Counted from the first letter of the stretch, positions 45,848 to 56,645 are shown. The stretch is 64,000 nucleotides of DNA from Pseudomonas viridiflava (GCF_900601905.1 NZ_UWFA01000383.1:310001-374000), one strand, 5' to 3'. The notes: generated from the sequence alone by a model not told the origin. Program-made: numbers and translations.

Positions 45848-47500
45848 ATGTTGAAAAAAGTGAACACGGCCCTGCTGGGCCTGGCGTTGTCGATGGGACT
45901 GACGCCTTTGCATGCAGCTGAAGCGAAAAAAGTTGATGTCTTGCTGATTGGCGGCGGCATCATGAGCGCGACCCTGGGCACATGGCTCAACGAGCTTGAG
46001 CCGACCTGGACCATGGAAATGGTCGAGCGCCTCGACAAAGTTGCCGAAGAGAGCTCCAACGGCTGGAACAACGCCGGTACCGGTCACTCTGCTCTGGCCG
46101 AGTCCAACTACACCCCGTACGGCAAAGACGGCAAGATCGAGATTGCCAAGGCTATCGAGATCAACGAGGCGTTCCAGGTCACCCGCCAGTTCATGGCGTG
46201 GCAGGTCAAGAATGGCGTCCTGAAAAACCCGCATTCGTTCATCAACTCGACTCCGCACATGAGCTTCATGTGGGGCGACGATAACGTCAAGTTCCTCAAG
46301 GCCCGCTACGAAGCGCTGAAAACCAGCCCGTTGTTCGCTGGCATGCAGTACAGCGAAGATCAGGCGCAGATCAAGCAGTGGGTTCCACTGATGATGGAAG
46401 GGCGTGACCCGAGCCAGAAAATCGCTGCTACCTGGACACCACTGGGAACCGATGCGAACTGGGGCGAAGTCACTCGCCAATACGTTGCCAACCTGCAGAC
46501 CAAGTCTGTCTTCGATCTGAAGTTGTCGAGCGAAGTCAACGAGATCACGCGCAACAAGGACGGCAGCTGGCACGTCGAGTACAAAAACCTGAAAGACGGC
46601 ACCACCCACGGCACCGACGCGAAATTCGTGTTTGTCGGCGCTGGCGGCGGTGCGTTGAAACTGCTGCAAATAGCTGACATCCCTGAGGCTCGCGAATACG
46701 GCGGCTTCCCGGTAGGTGGCTCGTTCCTGGTGACCGAGAACCAGGACCTGGCCATGCAGCACATGGCCAAGGCCTATGGCATCGCATCGACTGGCGCGCC
46801 ACCCATGTCCGTGCCGCACCTGGACACCCGTGTGCTGGACGGCAAGCGCATGATCCTGTTCGGACCATTCGCTACCTTCTCCACCAAGTTCCTCAAGGAA
46901 GGTTCGTACCTTGACCTGCTGTCGACCACCACGACTCATAACGTGTGGCCGATGACCAAGGTGGGCGTTGAGCAATACCCGCTGATCGAGTACCTGGCAG
47001 GCCAGTTGATGATGTCGGATGACGACCGCTTCAACGCGCTGAAAGAGTACTTCCCACACGCCAAGAAAGAAGACTGGCGCCTGTGGCAAGCCGGTCAGCG
47101 CGTGCAGATTATCAAGCGTGATGCCGAGAAAGGTGGCGTGTTGAAGCTGGGCACCGAGGTTGTGTTCTCCCAGGACCGTTCGATTGCCGGCCTGCTGGGT
47201 GCCTCCCCAGGCGCCTCGACTGCACCGCCGATCATGATCGACGTGCTTGAAAAAGCGTTCAAGGACAAGGTCGCGACGCCAGAGTGGCAAGCCAAGTTGC
47301 GCCAGATTGTTCCAAGCTACGGCACCCGCCTGAATGGCTCGCCTGAGCGCGTTCAACAGTCGTGGGATTACACCGCCGAAGTTCTGCAGCTGACCAAGCC
47401 TCCGGTCATCGACCCGGCGGCGTACCCGGCTGCCAATGCCGCACCGGCCAAACCGGCCAAGCCAGCAGCCAGCAACCCCGCTGCGGATATGGCGCTGTAA
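45848..47500 (+). CDS. mqo: Malate:quinone oxidoreductase
   Basis: 550 residues. FAD-dependent membrane-associated enzyme oxidising malate to oxaloacetate and reducing the quinone pool in the TCA cycle. N-terminal hydrophobic segment, then the FAD motif [13 protein letters not shown], and the family motif [14 protein letters not shown]. The C-terminus is Ala/Pro/Lys-rich. ATG 45848 is preferred over an upstream in-frame start for the family N-terminus. A strong terminator follows. Confidence 0.95.
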   Translation: MLKKVNTALLGLALSMGLTPLHAAEAKKVDVLLIGGGIMSATLGTWLNELEPTWTMEMVERLDKVAEESSNGWNNAGTGHSALAESNYTPYGKDGKIEIAKAIEINEAFQVTRQFMAWQVKNGVLKNPHSFINSTPHMSFMWGDDNVKFLKARYEALKTSPLFAGMQYSEDQAQIKQWVPLMMEGRDPSQKIAATWTPLGTDANWGEVTRQYVANLQTKSVFDLKLSSEVNEITRNKDGSWHVEYKNLKDGTTHGTDAKFVFVGAGGGALKLLQIADIPEAREYGGFPVGGSFLVTENQDLAMQHMAKAYGIASTGAPPMSVPHLDTRVLDGKRMILFGPFATFSTKFLKEGSYLDLLSTTTTHNVWPMTKVGVEQYPLIEYLAGQLMMSDDDRFNALKEYFPHAKKEDWRLWQAGQRVQIIKRDAEKGGVLKLGTEVVFSQDRSIAGLLGASPGASTAPPIMIDVLEKAFKDKVATPEWQAKLRQIVPSYGTRLNGSPERVQQSWDYTAEVLQLTKPPVIDPAAYPAANAAPAKPAKPAASNPAADMAL

Positions 47501-47568
47501 CAGGCCTTATCGTTAGCGGTATCCGGTTCACGGGGTCAGCTTTTTCGACCACTTGAAACCCGAACATC

Positions 47569-47607
47569 AAACCCGGCACGGCCTTTATGGCGGTGCCGGG
47601 TTTTTTG
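47569..47607 (+). terminator. Rho-independent terminator after mqo
   Basis: ACCCGGCAC-g-GCC pairs with GGC-g-GTGCCGGGT around a 5-base loop and is followed by TTTTTT. 70 bases after the mqo stop. Confidence 0.92.
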
Positions 47608-47749
47608 TTTCTGTCGTGATTGATGCGGCGATAGAGAATCAATTCGCACAGCGGAGACAACTAGGCTATGTTATGAGACGTCGTATGACTGCGTTTGAAT
47701 ACGGGCAGCGATAATTTTCATACTCAACTAACAACAATAAGGAATAACC

Positions 47750-48184
47750 ATGAATAAGCGTTTCAAGCTGGCGGTCGGGTTTGCATGTCTGTTGGGTGGT
47801 TATATGGGTGTGGCCCAGGCATCGGATCAAAGTGACGTCGAGCAGGCCGTGGATAAACTGACCCAGGCCATGTGGCATAAGGATATTGCCCAGCTCAAGG
47901 CATTGACTGCAGACAACCTCACCTACGGTCATTCCAGCGGCAATATCCAGGACAAGAACGCTTTCATTGCCGATATCGAAACCGGCAAAAGCGCGTTCAA
48001 CGAATTGAAGATGCTCAACCAGAAAATCACGATGTCTGATGACGTGGCGCTGGTGCGTAACCATTTCTCGGCCCAGGCGGTCAACAGCGGCAAGGTTGTG
48101 CCGACGGAGATCGAGAACTTCCAGATCTGGCAGAAGCAGGACGGCAAATGGCTGCTGATCGGACGCCAGGCTTTCAGGTTCTAA
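47750..48184 (+). CDS. Secreted NTF2-like (DUF4440/SnoaL) protein
   Basis: 144 residues with a signal peptide (cut near AQA/SD) and an NTF2-like fold (AVDKLTQAMWHKDIAQLKALTADNLTYGH; WQKQDGKWLLIGRQAFRF). Ribosome site aaggaat. Periplasmic; function unknown. Confidence 0.85.
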   Translation: MNKRFKLAVGFACLLGGYMGVAQASDQSDVEQAVDKLTQAMWHKDIAQLKALTADNLTYGHSSGNIQDKNAFIADIETGKSAFNELKMLNQKITMSDDVALVRNHFSAQAVNSGKVVPTEIENFQIWQKQDGKWLLIGRQAFRF

Positions 48185-48208
48185 GTAGCTTCTGAATGGA
48201 TGAATGCC

Positions 48209-48300
48209 GTGGGACTGGCTTTAGCCGGGAAGGCTGTCGTTGTGCCGACGAATATTCGCCGGGTAGACGGTCTCTTCCCAGCTAAAGCCGGTCCCGCACG
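48209..48300. repeat. REP-like inverted pair (gtgggactggctttagcc type)
   Basis: gtgggactggctttagccgg faces cagctaaagccggtcccgcac, between convergent genes. Same family as 6161. Confidence 0.8.
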
Positions 48301-48321
48301 CTAGATCTGGTTACTTGATGT

Positions 48322-49263
48322 TTACCCCACATTCCTGAACACCAGCGCCTTCAACCCACCTTCAACTTCCGCATCAGGAAACTCCGGCGGGTTGTCCAGC
48401 CGACGCTCGAACTTCAGCGTCGGCGCTTCGATGGCGGTGTGGTCAATCAAAAAGTCCGAGCCCAGGCTCGGCTCATTCATGCAGGCCAGCACCTGACCGC
48501 CCGACGCCAGCAGCTCGGGCATGCGCCGCAGTACTTTCTGATAATCCTTGTTCAGCAGGAAGCTGCCGCGCTGGAAGGAGGGTGGATCAATGATGATCAG
48601 GTCGAAGGGCCCGGATTTCTTGACTTTGCCCCAGGACTTGAACAGCTCGTGATCGAGAAAACTGACCCGGCGCAGATCGTGCTGATTGAGACGATGGTTT
48701 TCCCGCCCGCGAGTCAGTGCCGCACGTGACATGTCCAGGTTCACCACGTGCTCGGCACCGCCGGCAATCGCCGCCACGGAAAAACCGCAGGTGTACGCGA
48801 ACAGATTCAACACCCGCTTGCCGCCTGCTTGCTCACGTACCCAGTCACGCCCGTAGCGCATGTCCAGAAACAGTCCGCAATTCTGCTTCTTGCCCAGATC
48901 AATCAGATAGTGCAGGCCGCTTTCGGTGATCTGGCGCTGTTCCACGCGCTCGCCGAGCAGCCATTGTGTGGTGCTCTCCGGCAGGTACCGGTGCTGGAGC
49001 AGCAGGGTGTGAGCGTGACTGTCTCGCCATTGCGGGGTCTGTGTCAGCTCCAGCAGCAAGCGCTTCAACGCCTCAAGCTCGGCCTGCGCCGGTTCACGAA
49101 ACAGTGACACCAGTAATACGCCCTGCATCCAGTCAGCGGTGATCTGTTCAAGGCCCGGCCACACCCGGCCCCGGCCATGAAACAAACGACGGGTTTCGTT
49201 CGGGGCGTTGTGCAGCGCGTCGAGCAATTGCTGATGGAGGATGGCGAGTGCTTCTGGGGTCAT
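48322..49263 (-). CDS. Class I SAM-dependent methyltransferase (RlmI/K-like)
   Basis: 313 residues. The catalytic part has the SAM-binding segment LNLFAYTCGFSVAAIAGGA and the DPPSF motif (IIIDPPSFQRG) common to rRNA cytosine-5/guanine-N2 methyltransferases of the RlmI/RlmK type. The N-terminal PUA-like domain of RlmI is not evident. Probably modifies rRNA, but the target is not determined. Confidence 0.85.
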   Translation of the reverse strand: MTPEALAILHQQLLDALHNAPNETRRLFHGRGRVWPGLEQITADWMQGVLLVSLFREPAQAELEALKRLLLELTQTPQWRDSHAHTLLLQHRYLPESTTQWLLGERVEQRQITESGLHYLIDLGKKQNCGLFLDMRYGRDWVREQAGGKRVLNLFAYTCGFSVAAIAGGAEHVVNLDMSRAALTRGRENHRLNQHDLRRVSFLDHELFKSWGKVKKSGPFDLIIIDPPSFQRGSFLLNKDYQKVLRRMPELLASGGQVLACMNEPSLGSDFLIDHTAIEAPTLKFERRLDNPPEFPDAEVEGGLKALVFRNVG

Positions 49264-49328
49264 GGCGCGGGTTCAGTGTCGAAGGGGCGCGACATGGTAA
49301 ACGCATTCGAGTGTGGCGGGCAGTGCTC

Positions 49329-50264
49329 TCAGCTCTGACTGCCGATCCAGTACAGGCAGATCGACAAGGTCACCAGTGAACCGAGGGTCGACACCAGTAT
49401 CGTGCTGGACACCAGCGACGCTTCACGTTTGTAGTATTCGGCGAGCATGAACGGCCCGGTACCGGTGGGCAGCGCGCTCAACAGCAGCGCCGCATTGGCC
49501 CACAGTTTCGGCACATCGAACACATGAAACACCAGCAGCCAGGTCAGTAATGGATGCAGGATCAACTTGATGAACACCAGCAGCGGGGTGCCATGCCGTG
49601 GTCCTTGCTGTTTTTCGGCGAGGAACAAGCCCAGCGCAATCAAGGCGCAAGGGCTGGTGGCCGCACCCAACAGGCTCAGCAGTTTGTCCAGGGCGCCCGG
49701 CAACGGCGCGCCCGTGCTGGCCCATAGCGCCCCGAGGAGCGGCGCGACCACCATCGGGTTTTTCGCCAGGGCGAGAAATACTTTCAGCGCGATCCGATGG
49801 GGTTGGTGCTCAGTCTGCAGACCGACCTCGACGCAGACCAGCGCCAGGGCAAACAGCACGCAAACCACCAGCAGCGACGCGATCAACGCCGGTTCCAGAC
49901 CGCCCTGACCTAATACCATCACGCACAGCGGGATGCCGATGTAGCCGGTGTTGGCGTAGGACCCGCCCAGTGCGTCGATGCTGGCGTCGGCCAGAGGGGT
50001 GCCTTTTTTCCAGCGCAGCAGCAAAGTGATGGCGAACACTGCCAGGGTGCTCAAGGTAAAGGCGATGACAAAGCCCGGATGCCAGATTTGCTCCCAGGTG
50101 GAAGTGGCTGTGACACTGAACAGCAGCGCTGGCAGGCACAGCCAGACCACCATTCGGTTGATTTCCGACGCCGCGTTCGGCCCCAGGCGATGCGTGCGAC
50201 GACAGATGAAGCCCAGCAGGATCAAGGCGAAAATCGGCAGCAACACATTCAGAACGGAAAACAT
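49329..50264 (-). CDS. AEC family transporter
   Basis: 311-residue membrane protein with about 10 helices of the auxin efflux carrier (AEC) family (MFSVLNVLLPIFALILLGFICRR; SYANTGYIGIPL). ATG 50264 gives the family N-terminus; the upstream open frame is not used. Substrates of bacterial AEC carriers include malonate and other organic acids; here unknown. Faces the selD promoter region. Confidence 0.88.
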   Translation of the reverse strand: MFSVLNVLLPIFALILLGFICRRTHRLGPNAASEINRMVVWLCLPALLFSVTATSTWEQIWHPGFVIAFTLSTLAVFAITLLLRWKKGTPLADASIDALGGSYANTGYIGIPLCVMVLGQGGLEPALIASLLVVCVLFALALVCVEVGLQTEHQPHRIALKVFLALAKNPMVVAPLLGALWASTGAPLPGALDKLLSLLGAATSPCALIALGLFLAEKQQGPRHGTPLLVFIKLILHPLLTWLLVFHVFDVPKLWANAALLLSALPTGTGPFMLAEYYKREASLVSSTILVSTLGSLVTLSICLYWIGSQS

Positions 50265-50436
50265 TCGGACCTGACTCGTAGCACGCGAACAAGCGGGCAG
50301 GTTAAGGACGAAAATCGTTAGCGTCCAATCTATTTTCGCGGCATTGCAGCGCTGGACACGACTTGCCAATGGTCGTCCAGGTCCGGTTCGTGCCCTGGCT
50401 CTGTTAAGATCGCCGCCTTGATTTGCGAGGTGTGAC

Positions 50437-51471
50437 ATGAGCGAGCCGATTCGACTGACCCAATACAGCCATGGCGCAGGCTGTGGCTGCAAGATTTCCC
50501 CTCAGGTCCTGGAAGTCATTCTGGCGGGCAGTGGGGCGCAGAATCTGGACCCCAGACTGTGGGTCGGTAACACCTCGCGAGACGACGCGGCGGTGTACGC
50601 CATCGATGAAGAGCGCGGTGTGGTGTCCACCACTGACTTCTTTATGCCGATCGTGGATGACCCTTACGATTTCGGCCGTATCGCGGCAACCAACGCCATC
50701 AGTGACATCTACGCCATGGGTGGCGATCCGCTGATGGCGATTGCGATTCTCGGCTGGCCGGTCAACCTGTTGGCCCCGGAGATCGCCCGTGAAGTGATTC
50801 GCGGCGGCCGGGCGGTGTGTGACGCGGCCGGTATACCGCTCGCTGGCGGGCATTCGATTGATGCTCCGGAGCCGATCTTCGGTCTTGCGGTCACCGGGCT
50901 GGTGGAAAAACGCTTCATGAAGCGCAACGACACCGCAACCGTGGGCTGCAAGCTGTACCTCACCAAACCACTGGGCATTGGCATCATGACCACCGCCGAG
51001 AAAAAAGGCCTGCTGCGCGCTGAAGATCAGGGCGTCGCCCGGGACATGATGTGCACCCTGAACAAGCCTGGCAGTCGGTTCGGCAAACTCGCCGGAGTCA
51101 CGGCCATGACCGACGTGACGGGCTTCGGTCTGCTGGGGCATCTGGTGGAAATGGCCGATGGCAGCCAACTGACGGCGCGTCTGGACTATGCCGCAGTGCC
51201 GCGCCTGCCCGGTGTCGACTTCTACATTGAGCAGGGCTGTGTACCTGGCGGCACGCTGCGTAACTTCGACAGTTACGGCCAGCGCATCAACCCGCTCAGC
51301 GATGCGCAGAAGATGCTCCTGTGTGACCCGCAAACCAGCGGGGGGCTGTTGATTGCCGTCGAGCCGGACGAGCAGCCAGCGTTCCTCGCCCTGGCACGGG
51401 AGCTGGGGCTTGAGTTGGCAGTCATCGGTGAGTTCGTCGAGCGACAGAGCCGCGCAGTCGAGGTGTTCTGA
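50437..51471 (+). CDS. selD: Selenide, water dikinase
   Basis: 344 residues. Makes monoselenophosphate from selenide and ATP. The active Cys16 and Lys19 lie in GAGCGCK; no in-frame TGA selenocysteine is present at this site. Other motifs: [37 protein letters not shown]. Ribosome site gcgagg. Its stop shares one base with the mnmH start (TGATG), so the two are coupled. Confidence 0.96.
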   Translation: MSEPIRLTQYSHGAGCGCKISPQVLEVILAGSGAQNLDPRLWVGNTSRDDAAVYAIDEERGVVSTTDFFMPIVDDPYDFGRIAATNAISDIYAMGGDPLMAIAILGWPVNLLAPEIAREVIRGGRAVCDAAGIPLAGGHSIDAPEPIFGLAVTGLVEKRFMKRNDTATVGCKLYLTKPLGIGIMTTAEKKGLLRAEDQGVARDMMCTLNKPGSRFGKLAGVTAMTDVTGFGLLGHLVEMADGSQLTARLDYAAVPRLPGVDFYIEQGCVPGGTLRNFDSYGQRINPLSDAQKMLLCDPQTSGGLLIAVEPDEQPAFLALARELGLELAVIGEFVERQSRAVEVF

Positions 51472-52577
51472 TGCGCGAAAACAGCGCCAACTACCGCGAC
51501 ATCTTCCTCAATGACGTGCCATTGATGGACGTGCGCGCCCCGGTCGAGTTCGACAAGGGCGCTTTTCCGCTGGCGATCAACCGGCCATTGATGAACGACC
51601 TTGAGCGCGAGCGGGTCGGCACCTGCTACAAGCAGCGAGGCCAGCAAGCCGCGATCGAACTGGGCCATGAGCTGGTATCCGGGCCGCTCAAGCAGCAGCG
51701 AATCGACAGCTGGGCAGCGTTCGCCAAGGCCCAGCCTCAGGGTTTTCTGTACTGCTTTCGCGGCGGGCTGCGCTCCCAGATTACCCAGCAATGGCTCAAG
51801 AGCGAAGCGGGGATCGAGTTTCCACGGGTGCTCGGGGGCTACAAGGCGCTGCGCAACTATCTGATCGAGGTCACGGATCAGGCGGTCGCCGAGTGCGATT
51901 TTGTCCTGATCGGCGGGCTGACCGGCTCGGGCAAGACCGAGGTATTGACCCGTTTGCGCAATGCGCTGGATCTGGAAGGCCACGCCAATCATCGCGGCTC
52001 CAGCTTTGGCAAGCACGCCACTGCGCAACCGGCGCAGATCAGCTTTGAAAATGCCCTGGCCGTCGACATCCTGAAAAAACGTGCCCAGGGTATCGATCAG
52101 TTTGTGCTGGAGGACGAAGGCCGCGTGGTGGGCAGCCGAGCAATACCACTGGGCCTGTTTCGCGGCATGCAGCAATACCCGATGGTCTGGCTGGAAGAAT
52201 CTTTCGAGGCTCGGGTCGAGCGGATTCTGCAGGACTACGTGATCGATCTGTGCGCCGAATACCTTGAGGTTCAGGGCATCGAGACCGGTTTCGGCGTGTT
52301 TGCCGAGCGCCTGCGCGAAAGCCTGGCGAGCATCCTCAAACGCTTGGGTGGCGAACGTTATCAACGTCTGGCGGCGCTGATGGATGCGGCTCTGATCGAG
52401 CAGCAAAAGTCCGGTTCGGTTGACCTGCATCGCGGCTGGATCAGTGGCCTGCTGGGTGAGTACTACGACCCGATGTATGCCTTTCAGCGGGACAGCAAGG
52501 GCGCGCGCATCGAGTTCGCCGGCGACCACGCGGCGATCCTGCACTATCTGCAGGAGCGCCGCGCACTCCGGGGCTGA
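51471..52577 (+). CDS. mnmH: tRNA 2-selenouridine synthase
   Basis: 368 residues. Replaces sulfur by selenium in 2-thiouridine at wobble position 34 of certain tRNAs, using selenophosphate from SelD. An N-terminal rhodanese domain with Cys95 in [11 protein letters not shown] and a P-loop GLTGSGKT (149-156) in the second domain are both present. Also known as selU or ybbB. The 3' end is only 4 bases from the convergent permease gene. Confidence 0.96.
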   Translation: MRENSANYRDIFLNDVPLMDVRAPVEFDKGAFPLAINRPLMNDLERERVGTCYKQRGQQAAIELGHELVSGPLKQQRIDSWAAFAKAQPQGFLYCFRGGLRSQITQQWLKSEAGIEFPRVLGGYKALRNYLIEVTDQAVAECDFVLIGGLTGSGKTEVLTRLRNALDLEGHANHRGSSFGKHATAQPAQISFENALAVDILKKRAQGIDQFVLEDEGRVVGSRAIPLGLFRGMQQYPMVWLEESFEARVERILQDYVIDLCAEYLEVQGIETGFGVFAERLRESLASILKRLGGERYQRLAALMDAALIEQQKSGSVDLHRGWISGLLGEYYDPMYAFQRDSKGARIEFAGDHAAILHYLQERRALRG

Positions 52578-52581
52578 TCGG

Positions 52582-53637
52582 TTACAGCAGAGCGATGGCC
52601 AGCAGCCCGCTGACGATGCCCACCAACATGGTCAGCAAGGCCACGGTCATCAGCACTCTGGCATCGAAAGATGTGCGCAGCATCAACAGCGAAGGCAGGC
52701 TGATGCTGGGCAGCGTCATCAGCAGCGCGACCCCCGGCCCGACGCCCAGGCCCAGCGACAGCAGGGTCTGCACGATAGGGATTTCGGCAGCGGTCGGGAT
52801 CACGAACAGCGTGCCGACCACGGCAAAGATCACCAGCCAGATCAGGCCATTGCCCATGGACATATCGACATGCGGGAACAGCCAGACTCGCGCTGCCCCC
52901 AGGATCAACACGGCCAGCACGTAGATCGGGATGGTGCTCCAGAACAGCTGCCAGAGCGTCCGTCCCCAGCGGGTCATGAACCCTTGTTGATCGACCTCGT
53001 TGGCGTGTGCGGCCGCCTCCAGTGCCTGTTCAGGAACCACCTCCGGGCGCGAGATACGCTGGGCGATCAGCGACACGCCGATCACCAGAACCAGCCCGGC
53101 CACCAGACGCAGCGCGGTAAATTCCCAGCCCAGCACAAAGCCCATGAACACCAGAGTGGCGGGGTTGAGTACCGGATTGGCGATCCAGAAGGCCAGCGCA
53201 GCGCCCACCGATACCTGCTGACGACGCATGCTGGCGGCCACCGGCGCGGCGCAGCAGCTGCACATCATGCCAGGCAAGGCGAACAGCCCGCCGCGTACTG
53301 TGGAACCCAGCCCGGCCCGGCCAAACAGGCGAAGCAACCAGTCACGCGGGATCAGCACTTGCAGCAACGAGCCGAGAATCACCGCCAGCACTGCGGCTTT
53401 CCAGATCGCCAGAAAATACACCTTGGCGTAAGCCAGCGCGGCAGCCACGGGGGAGGACAGCTGATCATTGATGATCGACGCGCCGATGCTGTGGCTGTCA
53501 GCGGCGATAAACGACTTGAGGTAGTAGGGCGACCATTTGACGTAATACAGACCGACAACCGCCACCGCCAGAAACAGCAGAGGTTTCCACCAGAACGACC
53601 AGCCGCGGCTTGGTGAGGTTGAAGAAAGGCTGGGCAT
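52582..53637 (-). CDS. Permease, UPF0718/DUF318 (ArsP-like) family
   Basis: 351 residues with about 9-10 membrane helices. The cysteine cluster PGMMCSCCAAPVAASMR and the conserved NPVLNPATL are typical of the predicted permease family that includes the organoarsenical exporter ArsP. The substrate is unknown; the Cys cluster hints at a thiol-reactive metal or metalloid. ATG 53637 is preferred because of the hydrophilic lead-in and ribosome site. Confidence 0.85.
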   Translation of the reverse strand: MPSLSSTSPSRGWSFWWKPLLFLAVAVVGLYYVKWSPYYLKSFIAADSHSIGASIINDQLSSPVAAALAYAKVYFLAIWKAAVLAVILGSLLQVLIPRDWLLRLFGRAGLGSTVRGGLFALPGMMCSCCAAPVAASMRRQQVSVGAALAFWIANPVLNPATLVFMGFVLGWEFTALRLVAGLVLVIGVSLIAQRISRPEVVPEQALEAAAHANEVDQQGFMTRWGRTLWQLFWSTIPIYVLAVLILGAARVWLFPHVDMSMGNGLIWLVIFAVVGTLFVIPTAAEIPIVQTLLSLGLGVGPGVALLMTLPSISLPSLLMLRTSFDARVLMTVALLTMLVGIVSGLLAIALL

Positions 53638-53852
53638 GGGAACATTCCGGGAAGAGAGGATAGCGCGGCATGATAACAGCCCGCTGCCTGCGTGGGCTGC
53701 GCGGTTGTCGCGCCTTGCGCGCACTCGCTACGTTTTCACACAGTCTGCGGTGGGCCTTACCGTCCATCCATTCACAGTCCACCGTAAGCAGATCGTCACA
53801 TTGGCTGCCTAGCCTTGAATGCTGCGTCTTACATTCAAAACGAGGGCTCGCC

Positions 53853-55703
53853 ATGACAGCCTTGGAACCGAACTTACTGGACGATCATCAGATCAAGACT
53901 GCGCTACGGCGCCTGTCTTTCCTGCGGGTCAAGATGGAGGCCGCCGCCCAGGCGTCCATCGAGAGCATGCAAGTGCACCCGGATTACCTGGACAGCGCAC
54001 GCAATCTGTTGAGCTATCTGGCACTGCGGCGCCACGACATTCGTCCACTGCAGCGTCAGTTGACCGAACTTGGGCTTTCTTCACTGGGGCGGTGTGAAGC
54101 CAACAGTCTGGCCGCAGTGGACCGGCTGATTGACGTGCTCCAGCGCCTCACGCCGGGTGAAGGCCCCAAGGATGCTTGCGGCACGTTCTTGTCCGGGCTG
54201 GGCGAAAAACGCCTGATCCAGCATACCGACCAGCTGTTCGGTGCTCAGGCCCCGGAGCGGGGCATCCGTATCATGGTCACCATGCCTCAGGAAGCTGCGG
54301 CCAGCCCTGACCTGGTCAGCGAGTTGATAAAGGCCGGCATGGACTGTCAGCGCATTAACTGCGCCCACGACACGCCCGATGTCTGGTTGAAGATGATCGA
54401 AAACGCCCGCAAGGCCGCGCACAAACTCGGCAAAAGCTGTCAGGTGATGATGGACCTGGCCGGGCCCAAGCTGCGGACCGGACAGATCCAGCCCGGCCCT
54501 GCGGTGGTGAAAATCCGTCCCGAGCGCGATGACTTCGGTCGCGTGCTGACACCGGCGAGCGTGTGGCTGGCAGCCGATTGCGCGGCTGATCCCGAAACCG
54601 GATTCTTTCTGCAGTTGCCGGGCAAGTGGCTGGCGAAGCTGCAGGTTGGTGACGAGCTGCAATTCAAGGATGCGCGCGATTCCAGCCGTAACCTGTTGAT
54701 CACCGAGGTCAGCGAGCAAGGCTGTCGTGCCGAACTGCGCAAGACGGCGTATGTCATTCCCGGCATCGAGCTGTACCTGAAAAAGCCGCGGGATCGAAAA
54801 AAATCAGCGCGGATCACCGGCGTTCCTCTGCCCGAGCAAAGCATCCTCCTGAACGAAGGTGATGTGCTGCTACTGACTGACGATACCCAGAGCGGCCATC
54901 CCGCTGTCCGTGATGCCACAGGCAAGGTGCTGACCCCGGCGCGCATCGGCTGCACCCTGGCGCAGGTCTTTGAGGATCTGCGCCCCAATGAGTCGGTCTG
55001 GTTCGATGACGGCAAGATCGGTGGCCGTATCCAGTCGGTCCAGAAGGATGTGGTCTGTGTGCGCATCAACCACGCACCGGGCGGGGCAAAATTGAAAAGC
55101 GACAAAGGCATCAACCTGCCGGACAGCGACCTCAAACTGCAGGCGCTGTCTGCGCAAGACCTGGAGGCATTGGCCTTCGCAGCGCAACACGCAGACGTCG
55201 TGGAACTGTCCTTCGTCAACAGCCCGGCGGATGTGCAATCGTTGCTGGCGCACCTTGATCGACTGCAGGCCAGGCATTTAGGGATTGTCTTGAAGATCGA
55301 AACCCGGCGTGGCTTCGAAAACCTCGCAGCGTTGTTATTGGCGGGCATGCAAAGCCCACGGCTCGGGGTGATGATCGCCCGGGGTGACCTGGCCGTTGAA
55401 AACGGCTTTGAACGCACCGCCGAGTTGCAGGAAGAGATTCTATGCATTTGCGAAGCAGCGCATGTCCCGGTGATCTGGGCCACTCAAGTGCTTGAGAGCC
55501 TGGCCAAGACCGGCGCCGCGACCCGCGCCGAGATCACCGATGCGGCCATGGGTGTGAGGGCTGAATGCGTGATGCTCAACAAGGGCCCGCATATTCTGGA
55601 GGCTATGAGCACCTTGGATAATCTGCTGGTGCGCATGCAGGCCCATCGCAGCAAAAAGCGTGATCTGCTGCGCAAACTCAATGTGGCCGAGCAAAGTGCC
55701 TGA
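53853..55703 (+). CDS. Divergent pyruvate-kinase-like protein
   Basis: 616 residues. A region of about 135 helical residues at the N-terminus without match is followed by the two halves of a pyruvate kinase barrel. Catalytic residues are kept: Arg167/Asn169 (RINC), Asp201 and Arg208 (DLAGPKLRTG), Lys481 and Glu483 (LKIET), Asp512 (IARGDLA) and Thr544 (ATQVLES). The inserted B domain (about 212-420) is roughly twice normal size, and the C-terminal allosteric domain is absent: the protein ends soon after LNKGPH, where canonical enzymes have SGETA. Probably a kinase or phosphotransfer enzyme related to pyruvate kinase; it is not the housekeeping PykA/PykF. Confidence 0.85.
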   Translation: MTALEPNLLDDHQIKTALRRLSFLRVKMEAAAQASIESMQVHPDYLDSARNLLSYLALRRHDIRPLQRQLTELGLSSLGRCEANSLAAVDRLIDVLQRLTPGEGPKDACGTFLSGLGEKRLIQHTDQLFGAQAPERGIRIMVTMPQEAAASPDLVSELIKAGMDCQRINCAHDTPDVWLKMIENARKAAHKLGKSCQVMMDLAGPKLRTGQIQPGPAVVKIRPERDDFGRVLTPASVWLAADCAADPETGFFLQLPGKWLAKLQVGDELQFKDARDSSRNLLITEVSEQGCRAELRKTAYVIPGIELYLKKPRDRKKSARITGVPLPEQSILLNEGDVLLLTDDTQSGHPAVRDATGKVLTPARIGCTLAQVFEDLRPNESVWFDDGKIGGRIQSVQKDVVCVRINHAPGGAKLKSDKGINLPDSDLKLQALSAQDLEALAFAAQHADVVELSFVNSPADVQSLLAHLDRLQARHLGIVLKIETRRGFENLAALLLAGMQSPRLGVMIARGDLAVENGFERTAELQEEILCICEAAHVPVIWATQVLESLAKTGAATRAEITDAAMGVRAECVMLNKGPHILEAMSTLDNLLVRMQAHRSKKRDLLRKLNVAEQSA

Positions 55704-55727
55704 GCCAGCGCTCAGGCAGGCTCTGGC

Positions 55728-56645
55728 TCAGTAAACCTGCGGGATGATCAGATCGCTCGGGGTCGGCACCCGGTTATAGTCTTCGTGGCGTTGACGTTGC
55801 GGCAGCTCGACGGTCGGTTGCTCCACCTCTTCGTAAGGCATCTGGCCGAGCAGGTGATGGATGCAATTGAGGCGGGCTTTTTTCTTGTCGTCGGCGTGCA
55901 CCACCCACCATGGCGCTTCGGCGATATGGGTGCGTTCGAGCATGATTTCCTTGGCTTTGGTGTAATCCTCCCAGCGGCGGCGAGACTCCAGGTCCATCGG
56001 ACTGAGCTTCCATTGCTTGAGCGGATCGTGGATCCGGCTCAGGAAGCGCAGGTGCTGTTCCTGATCGGAAATCGAGAACCAGTACTTGATCACTTGGATG
56101 CCGGAGCGGGCCAGCATGCGCTCGAACTCGGGCACCGTGCGGAAGAATTCTTCGTACTGATCGTCATCGCAGAAGCCCATGACCTTTTCGACGCCCGCAC
56201 GGTTGTACCAGCTGCGGTCGAACAGGACGATTTCCCCCGCCGCAGGCAAGTGCGACACGTAGCGCTGGAAATACCATTGGGTGCGTTCACGGTCGTTGGG
56301 GGCGGGCAGGGCGGCGACCCGGCAGACCCGCGGGTTCAGGCGCTGGGTGATGCGTTTGATCACCCCGCCTTTGCCTGCTGCATCACGGCCCTCGAACAGG
56401 ATCACGACCTTGTGCCCGGTCTTGACCACCCAGCTTTGCAGCTTGACCAGTTCGCCCTGCAGACGAAACAGTTCGCTGAAATACAGGCGGCGGGCTTCCT
56501 TTTCCGCGTCGCTCTGGATGTCGCTTTCAAAGAGCTTGTCCAGGCTGTAGTCCGAGTCGGCGAGCTCCAGCTCCAGCTCTTCATCGTTGTGGTCAAGCAG
56601 CTCCCGATGAATACGACGCGCCAGATTTTGGTGGGTAGGGGACAT
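55728..56645 (-). CDS. ppk2: Polyphosphate kinase 2
   Basis: 305 residues. Transfers phosphate between polyphosphate and nucleoside diphosphates, most likely making GTP or ATP. Walker A EGRDAAGKGG, the Walker B-like LFDRSWYNRAGVE and the lid region are all present; one-domain (class I type) by length. It is at some distance convergent with the pyruvate-kinase-like gene, both handling phosphate transfer. Confidence 0.92.
   Translation of the reverse strand: MSPTHQNLARRIHRELLDHNDEELELELADSDYSLDKLFESDIQSDAEKEARRLYFSELFRLQGELVKLQSWVVKTGHKVVILFEGRDAAGKGGVIKRITQRLNPRVCRVAALPAPNDRERTQWYFQRYVSHLPAAGEIVLFDRSWYNRAGVEKVMGFCDDDQYEEFFRTVPEFERMLARSGIQVIKYWFSISDQEQHLRFLSRIHDPLKQWKLSPMDLESRRRWEDYTKAKEIMLERTHIAEAPWWVVHADDKKKARLNCIHHLLGQMPYEEVEQPTVELPQRQRHEDYNRVPTPSDLIIPQVY

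Noticed and set aside
45761..47356. 531-residue open frame on the minus strand across mqo
   Set aside because: It is antisense to mqo, whose plus-strand protein has clear family motifs, signal segment and terminator; the antisense frame arises from high GC codon bias.
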